DNA from: an uncultured Eubacteriales bacterium
Lineage (GTDB): Bacteria > Bacillota > Clostridia > Peptostreptococcales > Anaerovoracaceae
NCBI GenBank assembly: GCA_900315125.1
Contig: OMXT01000076.1
Location: 1-64,000, forward strand
Length of the DNA stretch: 64,000 nt
Reading direction: 5' to 3'
The notes below the pieces were generated by a model, which searched no databases, had not been told where the DNA came from, and worked only from the letters and a program-made list of their open reading frames with translations. How positions within the stretch are numbered: the first letter of the stretch is position 1; each line of letters begins with the position of its first letter. The translations under genes and the position numbers were made by a program. Shown here piece after piece: positions 46,842 through 55,874 of this stretch.

Positions 46842-48704
46842 ATGTTATTTGCGTTCAGAAAAGGAAGAATACCGATCGTTATCGCATTGTCATTTTGCCT
46901 GCTTATCGCCATGAGTGTTCCGGGGTGGGCTCTGACTTCTTCGACCATTAACGGGGTGAAATATACACACCCGGCGAAGTACAGGTCCAGCGATTACCAT
47001 ATCTTTAATGGGCTGGATGTATCCTACTGGCAGTATAACATTACGCAGAGTGAGTGGAACCAGATCAAGGCGGCAGGCGTGGATTATGTTTTTATCCGCT
47101 GCGGTTATACGTCCTATGATGGGTTCCGACAGAACAAAGACAGCTATTTTGAGCGTAATGTGGAGCGGGCTTATAAAGCAGGTGTGAATGTAGGCATTTA
47201 CTACTGGTCGGAGGCGACGACGGAATCGGAAGCGAAGAAAGAAGCAGCCTATGTAAACAGTCTGCTGAAGAAATACCGGAGCATGATCACCATGCCCGTG
47301 GCTATGGATTACGAGTTCGCGTCCGGATACCGTTCAACGAAGAAATTCAACAGCATGTCCAAGTCCGCTGCCAGAAAGCAGTTCACCAGCAACGCCGTCG
47401 CCTTTATGAAAGCGATTAAGGGCTATGGCTATACGCCTTTGTTCTACAGTTACAGAGGCCTGGTAGATCCCAGCTTTAACAGTAACTATAAAATGGATAT
47501 GACACGCATCAACGGAAACGGGCAGTACAGGTTCTGGCTGGCTCAGTACAGCAGTGACAACTCCTACAGCGGTGAATTTGAATTCTGGCAGCACACAAGC
47601 TCTGGCAGAGTCAGCGGCATTGACGGACGGTGCGACCGCAATTTCTGGTATTATAACAACGCAAAAGAGAAAACCCTTTCTGGCACTGTTTCGCTGAAAA
47701 ATTGCAAGGTTACCATGGCAGACTCTGCGCTCTACACCGGGAAAAAAGTGGAGCCGAATGTTACAGTAAAAGACGGCGACAAGACACTGAAGGAGGGCGA
47801 AGACTATCAGGTCCTCTACATGAACAATATAAAGAAAGGGACGGCCCGTGTCATCATTCGGGGCATAGGCGATTACTCCAACGATGTTCTTAAGTCCTTT
47901 AAGATCACAGGCAACGATCTTTCTGACGCGGAGGTTTCCGGGATAGAGGACAAAGTCTATACCGGCGCTGCAATCACCCAGTCGCCGAAGGTTACCTACA
48001 AGAAGAAGACTCTGAAAGTAAACACGGATTACACACTGACTTATAAAAACAATAAGAATGTCGGCAAGGCTACCGTGATCGTAAAGGGAAAGAAAAACTA
48101 TGCCGGAAAAGTATCAAAGACATTCCAGATCAGTAAAGGAACGGGTCAGGTTACGACGCCCTCCGATACTTATACACTGGAAGAGGGAAATACGGCAGAG
48201 CTTGGCGCCTCGACTATCGGCGGAAAACTGACATATAAATCGTCAGACAGCAAGGTCGCAACGGTCAGCACCAGCGGTGTGATAAAAGCACTGTCTGCCG
48301 GAAATGCCAGCGTCGTCATCAGCAGCGCGGCGAGCAGCAATGTTACAAGTGCAAAAAAGACGGTCAGCGTGATCGTTAAAGAAAAGAAAGATACGCTGAA
48401 AGCTCCCGCAGTACCGAAGCTGAAGAAACTCGTTAACCTGAAGGATGGGAAGTACAGATTTAAGGCGGTATGGACGAACGTTTCCGGGGAGTCGGGATAT
48501 GTTATAAAGTATTCTGCTTCTTCCAATATGAAGAATGCAGTGAAGGTCACCGTGACTGGCAGCAATGTCGATAGGAAAACGATTAAAAGCAAATTCGGCA
48601 GCAAAAAGATCTATGTCAAGGTCAGAGCATATGCGGAGAAAAACGGAAAGAAAGCGTACAGTAAGTATTCAGAGAAAAAGTCTCTTGTGATGAAAAAGAA
48701 ATAG
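46842..48704 (+). CDS. Secreted GH25 lysozyme with Ig-like and FN3-like modules
   Basis: Exported muramidase acting on peptidoglycan. A signal peptide (residues 1-31, KGR then a hydrophobic core, cleavage near GWALT) precedes the GH25 domain (about 50-275). The domain starts GLDVSYWQ and has the catalytic Asp/Glu pair in AMDYEF, closing with IDGRCDRNF. Two repeated all-beta modules (about 290-360 and 370-435, each with a YTG opening and GxxxY ending) follow. A Big_2-like module (about 440-510, VATVSTSGVIKAL) and an FN3-like basic tail complete 620 residues. No sortase motif or choline-binding repeat is present, so wall attachment may be by the basic modules. Role could be wall turnover or interbacterial lysis. 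Confidence 0.92.
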   Translation: MLFAFRKGRIPIVIALSFCLLIAMSVPGWALTSSTINGVKYTHPAKYRSSDYHIFNGLDVSYWQYNITQSEWNQIKAAGVDYVFIRCGYTSYDGFRQNKDSYFERNVERAYKAGVNVGIYYWSEATTESEAKKEAAYVNSLLKKYRSMITMPVAMDYEFASGYRSTKKFNSMSKSAARKQFTSNAVAFMKAIKGYGYTPLFYSYRGLVDPSFNSNYKMDMTRINGNGQYRFWLAQYSSDNSYSGEFEFWQHTSSGRVSGIDGRCDRNFWYYNNAKEKTLSGTVSLKNCKVTMADSALYTGKKVEPNVTVKDGDKTLKEGEDYQVLYMNNIKKGTARVIIRGIGDYSNDVLKSFKITGNDLSDAEVSGIEDKVYTGAAITQSPKVTYKKKTLKVNTDYTLTYKNNKNVGKATVIVKGKKNYAGKVSKTFQISKGTGQVTTPSDTYTLEEGNTAELGASTIGGKLTYKSSDSKVATVSTSGVIKALSAGNASVVISSAASSNVTSAKKTVSVIVKEKKDTLKAPAVPKLKKLVNLKDGKYRFKAVWTNVSGESGYVIKYSASSNMKNAVKVTVTGSNVDRKTIKSKFGSKKIYVKVRAYAEKNGKKAYSKYSEKKSLVMKKK

Positions 48705-48714
48705 GGAAGAAACG

Positions 48715-48751
48715 CAAAGCCCGGCTGGAGGGATCTCCGGTCCGGGCTTTG
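48715..48751. terminator. Terminator between convergent lysozyme and desulfhydrase genes
   Basis: CAAAGCCCGG pairs with CCGGGCTTTG, with an inner GGAG/CTCC stem. Serves both strands. Confidence 0.8.
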
Positions 48752-48761
48752 TTCACGGAGC

Positions 48762-49787
48762 TTATATTATATGCATGTATTTCATCAGCTCCAGTTCCAT
48801 CTCTGTGCGATGGTGCTTGGTATAGATTCCGGGGATGCCGCCGGTGTGGATCATGATCACGGTCTCGCCGGGGCGGAAATAATCGTTTTTCGCAAGCTGG
48901 AGAATGGCGTTGAAAGTCTTGCCGGTATAGCAGGGATCCAGGATGATGCCCTCGTGCTTTCCCATGTAGTATATGGCTTCGCGGACTTCGTGAACCGGGT
49001 TGTTGTATTCGCCGCAGTCGTAGTCGGTGTTCAGATCCAGATCTTCCGGCTTCAGGTCAGCGCTTAGGTGATAAGTATCTTTTACGCGCCGGTAATAATC
49101 AGCGGCAGACTTCCGAAGGTCCGTATAAGGCATGATGCCGATTCCCGTGAGACGCATGTCAAGATGCTCATTGACAATGGCCGTTTCCAGTCCCATATAC
49201 GTGCCCATGCTCCCGACGGTGACCATGACGTGGGGATCGGGCAGTTTCATCTCCCGGATTTGCTGGTCAAGTTCCAGGGCGCAGTCATAGTAGCCCAGAA
49301 CGCCCAGCTCATTGGATCCGCCCATGGGGATAAAGTAAACCTTCTCACCGGCATGCTCCCAGCGCTCGGTCACGTCATGGATCGCCTGCTTCATCAGTTC
49401 GATCTCTGTGTGCTCACCGTCCTGGCGGACAAGGTACACATGGCATCCCATAATACCGTCCAGGAGCAGGTTGGCAGAGATCTCGCCGGGGTATTCATCT
49501 ACGGCGATGATCGCCGATTTCAATCCGTATTTGGCAGCCACTGCGGCAGTCAGCCTGCCGTGATTGGTCTGGGCGCCTCCTATGGTAAGCAGCATGGTAG
49601 CCTTCTGTTCGAGGGCATCCTTTATAAAATATTCCAGTTTTCTGAGTTTGTTTCCGCCGGTCCCGTAATTCGTAAGGTCGTCCCGTTTCAGGTAAAACTC
49701 TATGCCGAGGTCTTCGGAAATATTATTCATTCGCTCCAGCGGCGTCGGTGTGTTAAGAAAATGCAGTTTGTCGCGCCCCAGTGTCAT
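48762..49787 (-). CDS. D-cysteine desulfhydrase / ACC deaminase-family PLP enzyme
   Basis: PLP-dependent beta-family enzyme. D-cysteine desulfhydrase releases sulfide, pyruvate and ammonia from D-cysteine; ACC deaminase is the close relative. The PLP lysine is in GTGGNKLRKLEY (near residue 50), followed by IGGAQTNHGR, MGGSNELGVLGY, VTVGSMGTYMGL and HTGGIPGIY. At 341 residues it matches DcyD. AAAGGAG precedes the ATG. It has its own consensus-like promoter and stands alone between convergent and divergent neighbours. Substrate is by family resemblance only. Confidence 0.85.
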   Translation of the reverse strand: MTLGRDKLHFLNTPTPLERMNNISEDLGIEFYLKRDDLTNYGTGGNKLRKLEYFIKDALEQKATMLLTIGGAQTNHGRLTAAVAAKYGLKSAIIAVDEYPGEISANLLLDGIMGCHVYLVRQDGEHTEIELMKQAIHDVTERWEHAGEKVYFIPMGGSNELGVLGYYDCALELDQQIREMKLPDPHVMVTVGSMGTYMGLETAIVNEHLDMRLTGIGIMPYTDLRKSAADYYRRVKDTYHLSADLKPEDLDLNTDYDCGEYNNPVHEVREAIYYMGKHEGIILDPCYTGKTFNAILQLAKNDYFRPGETVIMIHTGGIPGIYTKHHRTEMELELMKYMHII

Positions 49788-49845
49788 TGGCAGCTCCTTT
49801 CCCGTAATAATTGTTCTTCCTGTTTAATAATGGGTCATCGTGATG

Positions 49846-49874
49846 ATTATAGTATAATTTTCCTGTTGTTTCAA
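49846..49874 (-). promoter_or_regulatory. Promoter of the desulfhydrase gene
   Basis: On the minus strand TTGAAA (49869-49874) and perfect TATAAT (49846-49851) with a 17-base spacer. Confidence 0.75.
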
Positions 49875-50005
49875 CAGTCTGCGGATGGTTCGGAGCAGAG
49901 ACGCAGCTGAGGACGCCGAAAAAGGCAGAAAAAGATTGTAATGCGCTTCGGTGCGGAATGATGTATAATAATTCGCAGTGAATGAAAGATTTGGAGGTAA
50001 ATGAT

Positions 50006-51391
50006 ATGGCTCTCTGGGGAGGCAGATTTGAAAAAGACATGGATCAGATCGTGAAGGCGTTCAACGCTTCAATCGGGTTTGATCAGAGGATGTATAACGA
50101 GGATATAGACGGGAGCATTGCCCATGTGACCATGCTTGCCGCGCAGGGGATCGTAACGGAAGATGAAAGGGACCAGATCATCGCTGGTCTTGAATCGATA
50201 AGGAAACGGATCGCTGACGGCGAGATCGTATTTGACGTGGAGGATGAAGATATCCATATGGGCATAGAATCCCGGCTGATCCAGGATATCGGCGAAGTGG
50301 GAAAGAAGCTGCATACCGCCCGCTCTCGTAATGACCAGTGCCAGGTGGACGGAAGGCTCTACCTGAAAAAGGAGATCCGTCAGATCATGGATGAGCTGAT
50401 GGAACTGGAAGATGTGATTCTTCGCAAGGCGGATCAGTACGCAGATGAGATCACCGTCGGCTTTACGCACATCCAGCATGCCCAGCCTATAACCATTGGA
50501 TTTATTTTCATGGCATATTTCCAGATGTTCCGCAGGGATATCGAGCGGCTGTCGGACACGCTGGAGCGGATGGATCTCAATCCGCTGGGCGCATGCGCCC
50601 TGGCAGGCACCACATTCCCCACAGACCGGAAGCTTACGTCAGAACTCCTCGGGTTCCGGGGCCCGACGGAGAATGCCATGGACAGTGTCAGCGACAGGGA
50701 CTATGCGATAGAATTCCTCAGTGACGCATCCATTTCCATGATGCATATCTCGCGGTGGGCGGAGGAATTCGCCTGGTGGAACTCCTCTGAGTTTTCCTTT
50801 ATATCCATCGATGACAGTTTCTGCACAGGGAGCAGCATCATGCCCCAGAAAAAGAATCCGGATATGGCAGAGCTGCTCCGGGGGAAGAGCGGCAGGGTCT
50901 ACGGAGATCTCATGCAGATGCTGACCGTAATGAAGGGGACGCCCCTTGCCTATAACAAAGACTTTCAGGAAGATAAGGAAGGACTGTTTGACGCAGCAGA
51001 TACATGGAAGGCCTGCGTGCGCATATTCACAAGGATGCTGGACAAGACAGAGTTCCGGGTAGACAGGATAAGGGAGCATCTTGACCAGGGGTTCCTGAAC
51101 GCGACGGATGTGGCGGAGCATCTGGCCATGGAGGGCATCCCCTTCCGGGAAGCTCACAATATCGTAGGCCGCATGGTCAAGGCCTGCGAAGAAAGAGGAT
51201 GCCAGCTGGAGGATCTGACTGATAAGGAGCTGACGGAGATCGACCCAAGGGTAAACAAAGAGTCCCTTGGAGATATCAGCATCCGTGCATGCGTCGACGC
51301 CCGCAGGTCTTACGGGGGCACGGCGCCTTCCGAAGTACGCCGTCAGGTTGGAGAAGGCAGGAAATGGCTGGATTCACTCAGCGAGAAATAA
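50006..51391 (+). CDS. argH: Argininosuccinate lyase
   Basis: Final step of arginine synthesis, splitting argininosuccinate to arginine and fumarate. The fold-family signature [12 protein letters not shown] is present, with the N-terminal LWGGRFEK and the HTARSRNDQ substrate segment. The 461-residue length is standard. The ATG at 50006 lies 8 bases after GGAGGT; an ATG 8 codons upstream would hold the ribosome site inside the gene. argG is not in the window. A TATAAT at 49964-49969 may be its -10 box, though the -35 is poor. fumC follows after 23 bases. Confidence 0.96.
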   Translation: MALWGGRFEKDMDQIVKAFNASIGFDQRMYNEDIDGSIAHVTMLAAQGIVTEDERDQIIAGLESIRKRIADGEIVFDVEDEDIHMGIESRLIQDIGEVGKKLHTARSRNDQCQVDGRLYLKKEIRQIMDELMELEDVILRKADQYADEITVGFTHIQHAQPITIGFIFMAYFQMFRRDIERLSDTLERMDLNPLGACALAGTTFPTDRKLTSELLGFRGPTENAMDSVSDRDYAIEFLSDASISMMHISRWAEEFAWWNSSEFSFISIDDSFCTGSSIMPQKKNPDMAELLRGKSGRVYGDLMQMLTVMKGTPLAYNKDFQEDKEGLFDAADTWKACVRIFTRMLDKTEFRVDRIREHLDQGFLNATDVAEHLAMEGIPFREAHNIVGRMVKACEERGCQLEDLTDKELTEIDPRVNKESLGDISIRACVDARRSYGGTAPSEVRRQVGEGRKWLDSLSEK

Positions 51392-51414
51392 GCAGAATAA
51401 GGGGAGCATATGTT

Positions 51415-52794
51415 ATGGATAATTACAGAATAGAACATGATACCATGGGAGAGGTCAGAGTTCCTGCGGATAAATACTGGGGAGCGCAGACGGAACGGAG
51501 TTATGAGAACTTCCGGATCGGGACTCACCGCATGCCCCCGGAGATCATCCGGGCCTTCGCTGTGCTGAAGAAGGCAGCGGCGCTGGCAAACTGCCGGCTG
51601 GGCATGATCGACGAGAGGCGGGCGCAGCTGATTGGCGAGAGCTGTGACGAAGTGCTGGAGGGAAAGCTGGGGGGAAATTTCCCTCTTGTCATTTTCCAGA
51701 CAGGAAGCGGAACCCAGTCGAACATGAATATGAACGAGGTGATTGCGAACCGGGGAAATGAGATCGCCGGTGAAAAGATCCTCCATCCCAACGATCATGT
51801 GAATAAATCCCAGAGTTCCAATGATACATTCCCGACAGCCATGCACATTGCCGCTGTCGTTTCCGTGGAAGACCGGCTTCTACCGGCGATCCGCGCGCTG
51901 CGAGATGAACTGAAGCGTCTGGAAGATGAGAATATGGACATCGTAAAGACAGGACGCACCCATCTGCAGGATGCCACGCCCCTGACTCTGGGTCAGGAGA
52001 TCAGTGGATGGCGCGCCATGCTGGACCACGATGAGAAGCAGATCGCCTCTGCTCTGGACAGCCTGCGGGAGCTTGCCCTGGGCGGAACGGCCGTAGGAAC
52101 GGGACTGAACGCCCATAAGGATTTCGGCAGGGAATCCGCTGCGGAAATCAGCCGTCTGACAGGAAAAAAGTTCATGACGGCGGAGAATAAATTCCATGCG
52201 CTGACGAGCAAGGACGGGATCGTCTTTGTTCACGGCGCGGTCAAAGCCCTGGCTGCGGACCTCCTGAAAATCGCCAACGATGTGCGCTGGCTGGCCTCCG
52301 GTCCCCGGTGCGGCATAGGGGAAATCAATATACCTGCCAATGAGCCGGGCAGTTCCATCATGCCAGGAAAGGTCAACCCGACCCAGTGCGAGGCAATGAC
52401 TATGGTATGCGTTCAGGTCATGGGACACGATACAGCGATCGGCGTCGCGGCTTCTCAGGGGAATTTTGAGCTGAACGTATTTATGCCCGTGATCATCTAT
52501 GATTTTCTGGAATCCGTCAATCTGCTGTCGGATGCCATGGACTCGTTCCGGATCCACTGTGTCTGCGGCATCACGCCGAACAGGGAGCGCATAGAAGAGA
52601 ATATGGAGAAATCTCTCATGCTCGTTACGGCGCTCAATCCCCATATCGGCTATGAAAACGCGGCGAAGATCGCCAAGAAGGCCCATGCGGAAGGTACCAC
52701 ACTGAAGGAAGCGGCTGCAGCCCTGGGTCTCGTAACGCCGGAGGACTTTGACCGGTGGGTAGTACCCCGGGATATGGTGGGTACACTGAAATAA
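51415..52794 (+). CDS. fumC: Class II fumarate hydratase
   Basis: Iron-independent, oxygen-stable fumarase converting fumarate and malate. It shares the superfamily signature [13 protein letters not shown]. Active-site segments include [19 protein letters not shown] and [10 protein letters not shown]. The ATG at 51415 follows AAGGGGAGC; a 42-codon upstream extension overlaps argH and is rejected. 459 residues. Placed directly after argH, it can consume the fumarate made there. Confidence 0.96.
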   Translation: MDNYRIEHDTMGEVRVPADKYWGAQTERSYENFRIGTHRMPPEIIRAFAVLKKAAALANCRLGMIDERRAQLIGESCDEVLEGKLGGNFPLVIFQTGSGTQSNMNMNEVIANRGNEIAGEKILHPNDHVNKSQSSNDTFPTAMHIAAVVSVEDRLLPAIRALRDELKRLEDENMDIVKTGRTHLQDATPLTLGQEISGWRAMLDHDEKQIASALDSLRELALGGTAVGTGLNAHKDFGRESAAEISRLTGKKFMTAENKFHALTSKDGIVFVHGAVKALAADLLKIANDVRWLASGPRCGIGEINIPANEPGSSIMPGKVNPTQCEAMTMVCVQVMGHDTAIGVAASQGNFELNVFMPVIIYDFLESVNLLSDAMDSFRIHCVCGITPNRERIEENMEKSLMLVTALNPHIGYENAAKIAKKAHAEGTTLKEAAAALGLVTPEDFDRWVVPRDMVGTLK

Positions 52795-52809
52795 ATATTA
52801 GTGCAGGAT

Positions 52810-52841
52810 GGCTGTCTCAACATTTCGGGACGGCCTTTTTT
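52810..52841 (+). terminator. Intrinsic terminator after fumC
   Basis: GGCTGTCTC pairs with GGGACGGCC using G-U pairs, followed by TTTTTT. Its end adjoins the csoR promoter. Confidence 0.8.
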
Positions 52842-52845
52842 CTGT

Positions 52846-52874
52846 TTGACATATACCCCCAGGGGGTATATAGT
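52846..52874 (+). promoter_or_regulatory. csoR-copA promoter with CsoR operator in the spacer
   Basis: TTGACA (52846-52851) and TATAGT (52869-52874) are 17 bases apart. A perfect 21-bp palindrome at 52851-52871 (ATATACCCCC, A, GGGGGTATAT) fills the spacer. It matches the GC-centred operators of copper sensor CsoR. Apo-CsoR bound here would block polymerase until Cu(I) releases it. Confidence 0.93.
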
Positions 52875-52906
52875 ATCCATAGTTGGACAGAAGAAAGGGT
52901 AGTACC

Positions 52907-53230
52907 ATGTCAGAAGAGAAGAAAACGAATGAGCAGTGTTCCTGCTGCTGCGGACGGACGAAGGAACGGTCAGAAAAGGAATATAAAGATCTGATCATGC
53001 GGCTCAACCGCATAGAGGGACAGATCCGCGGGCTGAAGAAGATGGTGGAAAACAACGCCTACTGCCCGGATATCCTTATCCAGTCGGCTGCCGCGGGGTC
53101 TGCCCTGAACAGCTTTAACCGGGTGCTGATGGCAAACCATATCAGGACATGTGTGAAAGAGGACATACAGAACGGGAATGATGATACCATTGACGAACTT
53201 CTCGATGTTCTGAAGAGACTGATGAAATAA
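52907..53230 (+). CDS. csoR: Copper-sensing repressor CsoR
   Basis: Small all-helical repressor of 107 residues that leaves DNA on binding Cu(I). It has MRLNRIEGQIRGLKKMV and the ligand set Cys (AYCPD), His (ANHIRTC) and Cys four residues later. An extra Cys cluster (CSCCCG) near the N-terminus is not part of the core and could be an additional metal or redox site. The ATG at 52907 follows GAAAGGG; the ORF extends to a TTG inside the promoter and that part is rejected. Autoregulated, and precedes copA by 31 bases. Confidence 0.95.
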   Translation: MSEEKKTNEQCSCCCGRTKERSEKEYKDLIMRLNRIEGQIRGLKKMVENNAYCPDILIQSAAAGSALNSFNRVLMANHIRTCVKEDIQNGNDDTIDELLDVLKRLMK

Positions 53231-53261
53231 TGGATCCGCAGCGGCGGAGAAGGAGTATTGG

Positions 53262-55796
53262 ATGGAACAGTATATTGTTACGGGGGTGAGCTGTGCTGCC
53301 TGCCAGGCGCGGGTAGAAAAGGCGGTGTCTGCTGTGCCGGGTGTGGACAGCTGCTCCGTCAGCCTGCTGACGAATTCCATGGGGGTGGAAGGTACAGCAG
53401 GCATGGCTGATATTATCAAGGCGGTTACGGACGCCGGCTATGGAGCAAGGCCAAAGAGCGCGTGCGCGGAAGACGGGAGCAGGGCAGACGCGGCTTTGTT
53501 CCAGGAAGAGAAGGAAGCCCTGGAGGATCACGAAACGCCGGTCCTGAAGAGGCGTCTTGCCGCTTCTGTGGGATTTCTCCTCGTGCTCATGTATATATCC
53601 ATGGGGCATGCCATGTGGGGGTGGCCTCTGCCTTCGTTTTTTGACGGGAACCACGTGGCTATGGGGCTGGCGGAGATGATCCTGGCCTTTATTGTCATGC
53701 TGATCAATAAGAAGTTTTTTACCAGCGGATTCCGGAGCCTGGTTCACGGAGCGCCGAACATGGACACACTGGTGGCTATGGGTTCTGCCGTGTCCTTTGC
53801 ATGGAGCACCTTCGTGCTTTTCCGCATGACCGGCGAACAGCTGGCGGGCGATGACGCTGCGCTGATGGCGGACATGCATGATCTTTATTTTGAATCGGCA
53901 GCCATGATCGTCACACTGATCACCATAGGAAAGATGCTGGAGGCCATGTCCAAGGGCAGGACAACGGACGCACTGAAGGGTCTTATGAACATGGCGCCCC
54001 AGAGGGCGGTAGTGATCAGGAACGGGGAAGAGAAGGAAATTCCTGTTGAACAGGTGAAGATCGGCGATGTGTTTGCTGTTCGTCCCGGCGAAAGTGTTCC
54101 TGTAGACGGCGTGATCGTAGAAGGATCGTCAGCCTTCGACGAGTCGGCGCTGACGGGCGAGAGCATACCGGTGGACAAGGCGGCGGGCGATCCTGTGTCT
54201 GCGGCGACGATCAACCAGAGCGGATACATCCGGGCAGAGGCAACCAGGGTCGGAAGAGATACCACACTTTCCCAGATCATCCAGATGGTCAGCGACGCGG
54301 CGGCGACCAAAGCGCCCATTGCAAAGGTGGCGGACAGAGTCTCAGCGATTTTCGTTCCCGGCGTGCTGATCTGCGCTGCTGCTGTTACACTGATCTGGCT
54401 CTTTGCTTCGGCGGACCTCGGTTATTCCCTCGCAAGAGGGATCTCTGTGCTCGTTATCAGCTGTCCCTGCGCCCTTGGACTTGCCACACCGGTGGCGATC
54501 ATGGTAGGAAACGGCATGGGCGCGAAAAACGGGATCCTGTTTAAGACGGCAGAATCTCTGGAGCAGACAGGGAGGATCAGAATTGTCGCGCTGGATAAGA
54601 CCGGAACGATCACGAACGGGGAACCCAGGGTGACGGATATTATCCCGATGGACGGCGTGGACGAAGATTATCTCATGAGTGCGGCATGCTCCCTCGAGAA
54701 AAAGAGTGAGTACCCTCTGGCTAAGGCTGTGCTGAACTGGTCGGATGGGAAGAATACAGAAACATCGGAAGTGAACGACTTTCAGGCTGCTCCGGGCAAC
54801 GGGCTGACAGGCATGCGGGATGACCGCAGGCTGGCAGGGGGCAATTACCGGTTCATCAGCAGGGAAGCCGAGATAACGGAGAATGTACGCCTGCGGGCGG
54901 ATCAGCTGGCGGAAGAGGGCAAGACGTGCCTGTTTTTCGCGGAAGAAGGGAAACTGCTGGGCATGGTTGCTGTAGCGGACACGCTTAAGGAAGACAGTCC
55001 TCAGGCAGTCCGGGAGCTGCAGAATATGGGCATCCGCGTCGTCATGCTGACCGGAGATAATGAAAAGACAGCCCGGGCAATCGGTGCTCAGGCCGGTGTG
55101 GATGAGGTCGTTGCCGGCGTTCTTCCTTCCGGAAAGGAAAGAGAAATACGCCGCCTGAAAAAGCAGGGTATCGTGGCTATGGTCGGAGACGGCATTAATG
55201 ATGCTCCGGCGCTGACCCGCGCGGATATGGGCATCGCCATCGGAGCAGGAACGGATGTGGCGATCGATGCCGCCGATGTGGTCCTCATGAACAGCAGACT
55301 GACCGATGTGCCCGCGGCGGTCCGGCTCAGCCGGGCGACCCTCCGCAATATCCACGAGAACCTGTTCTGGGCATTCTTCTATAATGTGATTCTGATCCCG
55401 GTAGCGGCGGGAGCCTATGTGCATCTTACCGGCTGGACCATGAATCCCATGCTTGGAGCGGCGGCTATGAGTCTGTCGAGCTTCTGTGTATGCATGAACG
55501 CCCTTCGGCTGAATCTGTTCCGCATGCACGATGCTTCTAAAGATAAAAAAATTAAAGCAAATAGAAACACAAAGGAGAGTAGTGAAATGGAAAAGGTAAT
55601 GAACATTGAGGGAATGATGTGCGAGCACTGTGAGGCAACGGTGAAGAAAGCTCTGGAATCTGTCGCGGGCGTAGACAGCGCTGACGTCAGCCACGTTGAG
55701 AACAAAGCTGTAGTTACCATGAGTTCGGACGTTGCCGACGATGTGCTGAAGAACGCGGTAGAAGCGAAGGATTACAAAGTCCTGTCCATCCAGTAA
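53262..55796 (+). CDS. copA: Copper-exporting P1B-type ATPase with a fused C-terminal CopZ-like domain
   Basis: Cu(I) efflux pump in the membrane. It has an N-terminal heavy-metal domain (residues 1-70, CAAC), eight predicted helices, the CPC motif (ISCPCALGLATP) in helix 6, the LTGES dephosphorylation loop, the DKTGTIT phosphorylation site, and GDGINDAPAL. The usual SEHPL motif reads SEYPL, a change at a nearly invariant His. From about residue 776 a complete second heavy-metal domain (MMCEHCEATV) follows, with a MEKVM start resembling a stand-alone CopZ. AAGGAG precedes the ATG. It is under the csoR promoter and CsoR control. Confidence 0.95.
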   Translation: MEQYIVTGVSCAACQARVEKAVSAVPGVDSCSVSLLTNSMGVEGTAGMADIIKAVTDAGYGARPKSACAEDGSRADAALFQEEKEALEDHETPVLKRRLAASVGFLLVLMYISMGHAMWGWPLPSFFDGNHVAMGLAEMILAFIVMLINKKFFTSGFRSLVHGAPNMDTLVAMGSAVSFAWSTFVLFRMTGEQLAGDDAALMADMHDLYFESAAMIVTLITIGKMLEAMSKGRTTDALKGLMNMAPQRAVVIRNGEEKEIPVEQVKIGDVFAVRPGESVPVDGVIVEGSSAFDESALTGESIPVDKAAGDPVSAATINQSGYIRAEATRVGRDTTLSQIIQMVSDAAATKAPIAKVADRVSAIFVPGVLICAAAVTLIWLFASADLGYSLARGISVLVISCPCALGLATPVAIMVGNGMGAKNGILFKTAESLEQTGRIRIVALDKTGTITNGEPRVTDIIPMDGVDEDYLMSAACSLEKKSEYPLAKAVLNWSDGKNTETSEVNDFQAAPGNGLTGMRDDRRLAGGNYRFISREAEITENVRLRADQLAEEGKTCLFFAEEGKLLGMVAVADTLKEDSPQAVRELQNMGIRVVMLTGDNEKTARAIGAQAGVDEVVAGVLPSGKEREIRRLKKQGIVAMVGDGINDAPALTRADMGIAIGAGTDVAIDAADVVLMNSRLTDVPAAVRLSRATLRNIHENLFWAFFYNVILIPVAAGAYVHLTGWTMNPMLGAAAMSLSSFCVCMNALRLNLFRMHDASKDKKIKANRNTKESSEMEKVMNIEGMMCEHCEATVKKALESVAGVDSADVSHVENKAVVTMSSDVADDVLKNAVEAKDYKVLSIQ
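55587..55796 (+). CDS. copZ: Candidate CopZ copper chaperone made from an internal in-frame start of copA
   Basis: A 69-residue frame, in phase with copA and ending at the same stop, begins at ATG 55587. An AAAGGAG ribosome site (55571-55577) sits 9 bases before it, as strong as at any gene start here. The product (MEKVMNIEGMMCEHCEATV) is a typical CopZ Cu(I) chaperone. The intervening codons encode a Lys/Asn/Ser linker, as expected if an old copA stop was lost. Whether it is used as a separate start is an inference. Confidence 0.6.
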   Translation: MEKVMNIEGMMCEHCEATVKKALESVAGVDSADVSHVENKAVVTMSSDVADDVLKNAVEAKDYKVLSIQ

Positions 55797-55814
55797 CGGA
55801 AAATCGGTCAAAAA

Positions 55815-55850
55815 AACGCATCGCTGAATTGTCCTCGGCGGTGCGTTTTA
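55815..55850. terminator. Terminator between copA and the PFL gene
   Basis: AACGCATCGCTGA pairs with TCGGCGGTGCGTT (two G-U pairs), followed by TTTAAT. Both flanking genes converge on it. Confidence 0.82.
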
Positions 55851-55874
55851 ATATGCTTTTATTAAATTAAATTA

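Noticed and set aside
54342..55811. Minus-strand frame opposite copA
   Set aside because: Shadow; no start signal and no family resemblance.
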